The translations under genes were made by a program, and so were the position numbers. Under the pieces are notes generated by a model. The model was not told where the DNA came from. It saw only the letters and a program-made list of their open reading frames with translations, and did not search any database. Shown here in pieces: positions 49,991-55,485 of a stretch of DNA of 55,485 nucleotides; within the stretch, counting starts at the first letter, position 1; each line of letters starts with the position of its first letter. The stretch covers positions 1 to 55,485 of the forward strand of contig JAUIKE010000038.1 of NCBI GenBank assembly GCA_030430845.1. Direction: 5' to 3'. The DNA is from Bacteroidia bacterium (lineage in GTDB: Bacteria; Bacteroidota; Bacteroidia; Chitinophagales; Saprospiraceae).

Positions 49991-52900
49991 TTAAAAGTTA
50001 GCTTTCAATCCAAAGACCCAAGACTTGGTACCCGGATTGGTGAAATATTCGATACCTAAACCATTGGTTACCCCGTCCACATTTGTTTCAGGATCAATAC
50101 CAACTACATTTGTCCAAAGCGCCAGGTTACGGCCGGTTAAGGTCAGGGTAACATTGCTTAAGGCAATTTTATCCTTCAACCAATTACTTTTCAGACGATA
50201 GCTCAGAGATACTTCACGCAACCTGGTCCAGGTGGCCTCCGGGAATAACAGGTCATAAACGACCCCAGAACCAAAGCCACCACCACGAGTGGTATACCAT
50301 GCCTCATCCAGCAGCACCGGGCCAGCGCCCCAATCATATATATTCCCTCTTATAGTCGTTCCTGTAGCAAAAGTTTCTCCATTAACATTTTTGAGTGGTT
50401 GCGTTAGGGTCACCTCATTACCCGTATCGCCATGTGTTCCGATGGCATACAACACGATCCGGGTACGGTCGGCGAATACGCCACCCTGAGAGTGTTCGAT
50501 CAGCGTATTAAGCGTGAAGTTCTTCCAGCTCACTTCAAAACCGGCACCTCCTCTCCATTTAGCGTTCGGATCGCCAATGTATCCCAGTTCAGTAGAAACC
50601 GTAGGAAAACCATTGTCATCCAGTATAATATCTCCATTGGCATCCCTAACAGATACCGTGCCCCAAAGCGCGCCAAACGGGCGTCCCGCAATCGCATTGG
50701 AACTTACCGTGGAGGAGCCTGACAACTCAATGATATCAACTCCTTGCAATTCCAGCACTTTATTGCGGTTGCGGTTAAAGTTGGCAAAAAGGTTGATGTT
50801 CCAATCCTTGGATTCTAATAACTGATAGGTCAGATCCAACTCGATCCCTTTATTTTCCATTCTACCTCCGTTGGTGTAAATAACGTCAACGCCGGAAGAA
50901 GGCGTTGCAGGAAGGTCAAAGATCAGGTCTTTGATCTCATTCTGATAATAGGTAAAGGTCAGGCCTAATTTGTCGCGGAACAATCTCAGGTCCGCTCCGA
51001 TCTCCCACTCTGTTTTGATTTCAGGCAGAATGTTAGGGTTCCCCTGGTCGTCATCCAGTCTAAAACCTCCCCCCAGGCGAGCCACTTGCAACTCATCCGA
51101 ATAGGTGCTGTAGTTAAAGCCAGTCTCTGCCACCACATCCCGACGGTGAGGATCGGGGGCCACACCCACCTGCCCCCAGGAAGCTCTCAGCTTACCAAAA
51201 GTCAGCCAGTTGAGCTCAGGGAATAAGCGATCCTTGAACTGCCAGGCCAAGTCAACGGAAGGATAAAAGAAGGTGCCGTCCACTGAAGAGGCCGCTTCGC
51301 CGGTATATGATCCATTAATGAATAATTCATCAAACAAATCGAAATTCAGAATGACGAAACCACGGTTGGAGCGGATATTGCGCTGCGTACGACTGACGAC
51401 GGTGGCCCCCGGATCTGTATTCAGATCAAAGGTACGCTGACGAGAGTTCACTGCAAAGCCGGTAAGGTTCGTTGAGTTGAATTGCCGCTGACGGTCATTC
51501 AGGTTAAATCCAAGCGTTGCGTTCAAACCAATTTGGCTGGTTAATTTGAAACTTCCTCGTGCTATACCATCCAGGTTGAGCTCTGTGCGATCTATAATAT
51601 CTTCAACAAAAACCCCAGGGCTGCGGTCAGAGGCACTGTACTGTGGAAAGAAATAGATACGGTAGTCCTTATAATCATCGATACCTCCTCGCAGGGTCAA
51701 TCTCAACCAAGAGGTAGGATCTGCGTTGAACTCGGTAGCGAAAGTAAAGCGATCTACTTCTGAGCTACTTTCCTGCTCAAAAGCCGTCCAAAGTGGGTTG
51801 TTATAGGTTGGGTTGCCGGTTTCTCCTCTGGAACGACGGTAAGAGCGGTGGCGCAGAGGAGTGATCTCTCCGGAAGGCGACACATAATCTCCTATATAGT
51901 CAGAGTTGTCAAAATCCGGAGGCGTACGGAGTAAGCCCAGGTAAAAACCACTCACATTCGAGTTTTGCTGGATCCTGTTGGACTGCGTACCTACATAAGA
52001 GGAGTTAAATTCAGTGCTCAGCCAATCATTAAAACGGTATTTGGCATTAAAACGAGCATTATAGCGATCGTAGTCACTATTTTTAATAATCCCTTCCTGA
52101 TTCAAAGCTCCCATACTAACAAAGAAAGTCCCTTTATCTCCACCTCCGGAAAAAGAAATATTATGCTGGGCGAAGTGTCCATTCTGGAATACGTCATCAA
52201 AGTTACTATCGGTGTAGATCGCTGTGGAATTCTTTTGGGTAATGGGATAATACTCTGTCCCATCGGCTGCCCGGAAGAAACCTCCGGCAAGGTTCACTGC
52301 GTCCGGCCCGCCGGATCGATCAGCAATCTTATCTCCCCAGGCGTCTCGTGCATTGTTGACCCAACGCCCCCCACTACCTTGACCGAAAGAGGTTTGGAGA
52401 GGATGTTTGATATTGATCTCATCAATGGAGTAAGAAAAGTCGTACCCGACTTTCAATCCTCCTGCTGCCCCTTTTTTAGTCGTGATAACGATGACCCCAT
52501 TCGCTGCTCTGGATCCCCATAAAGAACCGGCAGAGGCTCCCTTCAGGACCTGAATAGACTCAATATCCGCAGGGTTGATGTCATTCAGGCGCGATTGTTG
52601 GGAAACACCCCCGAAGGAGCCACCGGTAACATTGTTTCCTCCCCCAAAGATGGTTTCGTTACTAATCGGTACTCCATCTACGATGATAAGAGGAGAACCA
52701 TCTCCCTTAATGGTGTTAGCCCCGCGAATCTGAATATTGGAACCTGCACCGGGATCTCCATTGGCCCTGATGATACGAACACCAGCGGCTTTACCGGACA
52801 GGGCATTGATCACCCCTGTTTCGCCAGAGCGCAGCACATCGTCGGTATTCACGACCGAGGCGGTAGAGCCGAGTTCATCCCGTTTCACTTCAAAGCCGAG

Positions 52901-53221
52901 TGCACTGACAACTACTTCATCCAATATCTCGGCATCTTCTAACATGGTAATATTGATGGTCGTTCGATCACCAACCGTTTCTGTAATGGTTTGATATCCG
53001 ATAAAGCTGAATATCAGTACAGCATCATTTCCGTCCACCTGGAGGGAGTAAGTACCATCAAAGTCAGAGGTAGTACCTCTTGTGGTACCCTCAATGATGA
53101 TACTGGCACCGATGACAGCTTCTCCGCTGTTATCCTTAACGGTGCCTGTAACGGTCTTTTGTGCAGTCGCCATAAAACTCATGGCCAGAAAGCACAATAA
53201 AAAAGTCATGCTTAGCTTCAT
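49991..53221 (-). CDS. SusC/RagA-type TonB-dependent outer-membrane transporter
   Basis: A 1076-aa protein. Signal peptide: MTFLLCFLAMSFMATAQ. It is followed by a carboxypeptidase-regulatory-like domain (about 22-95; VTGTVKDNSGEAVIGASI, FDGTYSLQV), a TonB box (DEVVVSAL), a plug (about 115-230; IQIRGANTIKGDGSPLIIVDGVPI, SIQVLKGASAGSLWGSRAANGVIVITTKKG) and a C-terminal 22-strand barrel ending KSWVFGLKANF. It pairs with the adjacent SusD lipoprotein as a lidded importer. The ATG at 53221 opens the signal peptide. No glycoside hydrolase or peptidase gene is adjacent apart from the BNR protein, so the nutrient is not indicated. Confidence 0.94.
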   Translation of the reverse strand: MKLSMTFLLCFLAMSFMATAQKTVTGTVKDNSGEAVIGASIIIEGTTRGTTSDFDGTYSLQVDGNDAVLIFSFIGYQTITETVGDRTTINITMLEDAEILDEVVVSALGFEVKRDELGSTASVVNTDDVLRSGETGVINALSGKAAGVRIIRANGDPGAGSNIQIRGANTIKGDGSPLIIVDGVPISNETIFGGGNNVTGGSFGGVSQQSRLNDINPADIESIQVLKGASAGSLWGSRAANGVIVITTKKGAAGGLKVGYDFSYSIDEINIKHPLQTSFGQGSGGRWVNNARDAWGDKIADRSGGPDAVNLAGGFFRAADGTEYYPITQKNSTAIYTDSNFDDVFQNGHFAQHNISFSGGGDKGTFFVSMGALNQEGIIKNSDYDRYNARFNAKYRFNDWLSTEFNSSYVGTQSNRIQQNSNVSGFYLGLLRTPPDFDNSDYIGDYVSPSGEITPLRHRSYRRSRGETGNPTYNNPLWTAFEQESSSEVDRFTFATEFNADPTSWLRLTLRGGIDDYKDYRIYFFPQYSASDRSPGVFVEDIIDRTELNLDGIARGSFKLTSQIGLNATLGFNLNDRQRQFNSTNLTGFAVNSRQRTFDLNTDPGATVVSRTQRNIRSNRGFVILNFDLFDELFINGSYTGEAASSVDGTFFYPSVDLAWQFKDRLFPELNWLTFGKLRASWGQVGVAPDPHRRDVVAETGFNYSTYSDELQVARLGGGFRLDDDQGNPNILPEIKTEWEIGADLRLFRDKLGLTFTYYQNEIKDLIFDLPATPSSGVDVIYTNGGRMENKGIELDLTYQLLESKDWNINLFANFNRNRNKVLELQGVDIIELSGSSTVSSNAIAGRPFGALWGTVSVRDANGDIILDDNGFPTVSTELGYIGDPNAKWRGGAGFEVSWKNFTLNTLIEHSQGGVFADRTRIVLYAIGTHGDTGNEVTLTQPLKNVNGETFATGTTIRGNIYDWGAGPVLLDEAWYTTRGGGFGSGVVYDLLFPEATWTRLREVSLSYRLKSNWLKDKIALSNVTLTLTGRNLALWTNVVGIDPETNVDGVTNGLGIEYFTNPGTKSWVFGLKANF

Positions 53222-53797
53222 AATAGCTACGTTTTGTTGATTTGAACTAAAAAATCACCAAATAGGGGTCGAAGTGGCCTCTCGGCTTGCTTCAACAACC
53301 CAATAATATGTTGTGAGATGATTCATTAGGAAGACGAAACAGAAGTTTGCTCTTCCTTCTGAAGCAAAAACATTACCAAACTTGACAAATAGTTAAAAAC
53401 TGAAAATCAGCCGCTTAACTGTATGAGCACTGAAAAATTCTGGATGGAATGGCTCTGTAAGACCGTATAAACTATTGGTGGGAAAGAAAAGACGAAACTT
53501 ATCCGTTCTCCATCGAAGGTTTAACACGCATTCTTCAGGTATTCCTTAAATGATATAAGAAATGATCTCAAAAAAACGCACAAAAGCTTCGACTAGCTTT
53601 TCTAATTACAGATTTAGTGAAGAAACAGTCGATATCGGGCGAAATATACGTATTTCCTTAGTTCCTGCAAGATTTTTGCCACTTTTTTATCGAGGTCCTA
53701 CAGAAACTCAAAACAATTGACAAGGGAAGTCTTTTTTATGCCTTATTATATTCTTCAAGGCTAGCCCTGTTCACTGCCGGATTGGGAGTTCACGTAA

Positions 53798-53832
53798 AAA
53801 CTGCCGATAGCACATTTAGCTACCGGCAGTTT
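53798..53832 (-). terminator. Terminator hairpin after the second susD
   Basis: Stem AAACTGCCGATAGC / GCTACCGGCAGTTT (53798-53811, 53819-53832), 7-nt loop, followed on the minus strand by TTTTT. Homologous to the hairpin at 48406. Confidence 0.7.
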
Positions 53833-53857
53833 GGCTTTTTATAGTTCTCAGTCCACC

Positions 53858-53878
53858 ATGAAATATGAACTATGAACT
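53858..53878. repeat. Heptamer array after the second susD
   Basis: Three units ATGAAAT, ATGAACT, ATGAACT, ending 4 bp from the stop codon. Different unit content from the equivalent array at 48465, showing fast change since the duplication. Confidence 0.65.
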
Positions 53879-53882
53879 AATA

Positions 53883-55289
53883 TCACTGATTCACCTCTGT
53901 TTTGGCAAAAATACCCGGTTCCGGGTTCGGGGCATTCGCGTTAGAGGTGAGTTCGTTACTGGAATAAGGCAAGCGTTCAGGTAAAGCGTTGGCTGTAGGC
54001 GTATTCCGTGGTACAGCTGGTGCGATATCGCTATCACCTTTACGCCAGCGACGAATATCATCGAAAGGCAAGAAAGACATATAGCCGGAGACGTACTTTT
54101 CTTCCATAATTTCACGTAACAAGGCTCGATCGGGATCAATGCCGTCCGGATTTTCAATACCCCCGTTTGCAAAATCATCCATTGAGAAGGCCTCATAAGT
54201 CAGAGGATCGCTGGAGAAATTACTGTTGATCCAGCCGCCGCCACTCAAATAGGCACGGAATTCATTTAAGCGCTGAAGACCGACTGTAGCTCCCTGAGAT
54301 CTAAAACCCGCCTCTGCCAGGATCATATGGTTTTCACGGAAAGTAACGATCGGCATGGGTTCGTTTTCATTGATCGCGCCCATATTGGCTGCTGCGGAAG
54401 TTTCATCAATAGCATAATAATTGGCTCTGGCTGTTTCATCCGTTTTAGCATGATTACGAGAATCCGCATTGTTGGGATCTATGAGGCTTTCCATAAAGGA
54501 TCCGCTATGCCCCATATCCCCTGCACGGCTACCATTGATAATTTCCCAGAAAGTGTTTTTGGTACCAGCAACGCCGGCCTCTCCGGTAGGAACATACAGC
54601 AGGTCATTGGCAGCATCTGCAATACCATTTTGTGCTGCTGAATAAGCGCTGCTATAATCTCTCAAATACATATAAAATCTTGCTTTAAGTGTATTAGCCG
54701 CAGCAACCCACTTAGCGGCATCTCCGCCAAAATAAATATCCTCACTCAGCGAACGGGAACCACCGCTGTTTAAATCCGAAATGCCGGAATCCAAAAGAGT
54801 AATTAAGCTATTGAACACCCCAACCTGGCTATCAAAAACGGGATCCGGAAATTCTGTATTAACAGCCTGTGAGTATGGAACATTACCATGATAACTGGCA
54901 ATGGTACCCATCAAATTAGCCTCTAGTACTTTGGCAATCCCCGTCAGGAGCCCGTCTCCGGCAGCTTGTTCCTGAATAAAACGCAATTGCGGTAAAGCAT
55001 TTACATAGGCTCGCTCCCAGGTAGAAATGGACTCTTCCGCCGTCAGGTTGTAAGAGTAAATATTCAGATATAATGACTGGTAGGCAATAAATTGCCCTGA
55101 ATAAAGTCCGGAAATACGCATCAAGTGACCAGACTGAACCAGTATATTGGCCACCTGAGCACCAGGTAAAACGGACGAAGGTACGATCTGATCTGCAGTC
55201 AACGAATTAGGGTTCTTATCGACTCCGTCGACCAGTTCTTCACACCCCATGAAAACTATAATGAGAAAAAACAATAATATCTTTTTCAT
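53883..55289 (-). CDS. SusD/RagB-like outer-membrane lipoprotein, paralogue 2
   Basis: A 468-aa protein with lipobox FMGC, then EELVDGVDKNPNSLT. Same domain layout and length as paralogue 1, alignable without gaps. The ATG at 55289 (MKKILLFFLI) is chosen because it opens the lipoprotein signal; the frame extends upstream to 55382 through non-homologous sequence. Differences are concentrated in residues about 140-330, which likely include ligand-contacting loops, while the C-terminal about 120 residues are nearly the same, so the copies may now bind somewhat different ligands. It pairs with the susC that runs off the window end. Confidence 0.9.
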   Translation of the reverse strand: MKKILLFFLIIVFMGCEELVDGVDKNPNSLTADQIVPSSVLPGAQVANILVQSGHLMRISGLYSGQFIAYQSLYLNIYSYNLTAEESISTWERAYVNALPQLRFIQEQAAGDGLLTGIAKVLEANLMGTIASYHGNVPYSQAVNTEFPDPVFDSQVGVFNSLITLLDSGISDLNSGGSRSLSEDIYFGGDAAKWVAAANTLKARFYMYLRDYSSAYSAAQNGIADAANDLLYVPTGEAGVAGTKNTFWEIINGSRAGDMGHSGSFMESLIDPNNADSRNHAKTDETARANYYAIDETSAAANMGAINENEPMPIVTFRENHMILAEAGFRSQGATVGLQRLNEFRAYLSGGGWINSNFSSDPLTYEAFSMDDFANGGIENPDGIDPDRALLREIMEEKYVSGYMSFLPFDDIRRWRKGDSDIAPAVPRNTPTANALPERLPYSSNELTSNANAPNPEPGIFAKTEVNQ

Positions 55290-55333
55290 AAAAATTTCTT
55301 TTAAAAAATTTAAAGCTTTAGTTCTCCTTCTCT

Positions 55334-55413
55334 TAGAAGGTAGAAAGTAAAAGGACCACTGCCAGTATCTAATAATTAGCACTAGAAGCTATCTTTCTAC
55401 TTTCAACTTTCTA
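55334..55413. repeat. Inverted heptamer element in the second susC-susD junction
   Basis: TAGAAGG, TAGAAAG, TAAAAGG (55334-55354) face CTTTCTA, CTTTCAA, CTTTCTA (55393-55413) across about 38 nt, forming a hairpin. It ends 3 bp from the susC stop and occupies the same place as the different hairpin at 49947 in the first junction. Confidence 0.8.
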
Positions 55414-55416
55414 CCA

Positions 55417-55485
55417 TTAAAAGTTAGCTTTCAGGCCAAATATCCAAGACTTGGTACCCGGATTGGTGAAATAATCGATACCCAA
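55417..55485 (-). CDS. SusC/RagA-type transporter, paralogue 2 (C-terminal fragment at window edge)
   Basis: Only the last 22 codons are in the window, reading LGIDYFTNPGTKSW-IFGLKANF-stop. This matches the end of the SusC encoded at 49991-53221 with one substitution (I for V before FGLKANF) and Asp for Glu earlier. The rest lies beyond base 55485. With the downstream susD it forms the second susCD pair, so the order on the minus strand is susC2, susD2, susC1, susD1. Confidence 0.85.
   Translation of the reverse strand: MGIDYFTNPGTKSWIFGLKANF

Larger units (their letters stand above)
53222..53882. other. Long gap between the susCD duplicates
   Basis: A 661-bp gap carrying the leader and promoter of susC paralogue 1 plus the terminator and heptamers of the second susD. 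A small CAGAAG/CTTCTG inverted repeat lies near 53340. No exact TAnnTTTG was found on the minus strand and no coding sequence is evident. The length leaves room for a leader or small RNA, which cannot be seen from sequence alone. Confidence 0.5.

Noticed and set aside
1..55485. tRNA or rRNA genes
   Set aside because: No TPsiC-arm (GGTTCGAATCC-like) cloverleaf or rRNA-like conserved stretch was noticed on either strand by reading; a covariance search would be needed to be certain.

Overview
The window looks like a chromosomal segment from a member of the Bacteroidota, most likely a Saprospiria-type marine or sludge bacterium. The evidence is a one-protein hybrid two-component regulator, SusC/SusD outer-membrane pairs, a large repetitive secreted protein with a type IX secretion sorting tail, TAnnTTTG-type promoter elements, little use of Shine-Dalgarno sequences and several TTG starts. 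No rRNA, tRNA, CRISPR array, phage or intact transposase gene was seen.

Layout. 1-3234: 3' part of a giant secreted HYR-like repeat protein. 3391-8082: hybrid sensor/AraC regulator and a small membrane protein. 8162-11366: rhodanese, PLP sulfur-amino-acid enzyme, divergent Lrp/AsnC regulator, VOC protein. 11401-16522: two serine hydrolases around a Uma2 nuclease-fold protein, a Tat-signal threonine-aldolase-like enzyme and the RNA 2'-phosphotransferase KptA. 16701-24111 (all minus): a cytoplasm-facing molybdopterin oxidoreductase, its fused FeS/NrfD partner, a SulP anion transporter, MsrA and MsrB. This reads as a sulfur-oxyanion and sulfoxide-repair block, possibly a SoeABC-type sulfite oxidation module. 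24357-28118: a lipoprotein joining a metallophosphoesterase, a middle domain with a kinase-like DRH signature and an Omp85-like barrel. 28498-30929: ECF sigma factor, membrane anti-sigma candidate and exported beta-rich protein. 31032-36871: geranylgeranyl-reductase-family flavoprotein, PD40-amidohydrolase, DUF4382 lipoprotein. 37472-41217: signal-less HtrA-like protease, prohibitin-like SPFH protein, cytochrome c, SDR protein. 41314-45166: GAF protein facing an HD + PycTM (Pycsar effector-like) membrane protein, with a 211-bp structured inverted repeat between them. 45315-55485: BNR-propeller protein and a tandem duplication of a susC-susD pair.

The most unusual signal is not a gene. Stop codons here are repeatedly followed, sometimes overlapped, by one of several kinds of inverted-repeat module: (i) long perfect palindromes with 0-2 nt loops (38-72 bp, six seen); (ii) a dispersed two-hairpin element with an AGGGGTTGTGTGAAAA-type outer stem; (iii) degenerate heptamer arrays (consensus near YTTCNAC), often facing each other as long hairpins; (iv) a ~107-bp GCGGATT element in two copies; (v) the 211-bp compound inverted repeat. 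In the duplicated susC/susD junctions a type ii module in one copy is replaced by a type iii module in the other, as if these gene-end modules are mobile or interchangeable. Some may act as terminators, but two palindromes lie between divergent genes, where a plain terminator makes little sense.

Other points: msrB and msrA overlap through a run of nine A in the register needed for -1 slippage into an MsrB-MsrA fusion, and the PycTM-HD protein has no adjacent cyclase. All identifications come from reading motifs and translated sequence; no database search was made.
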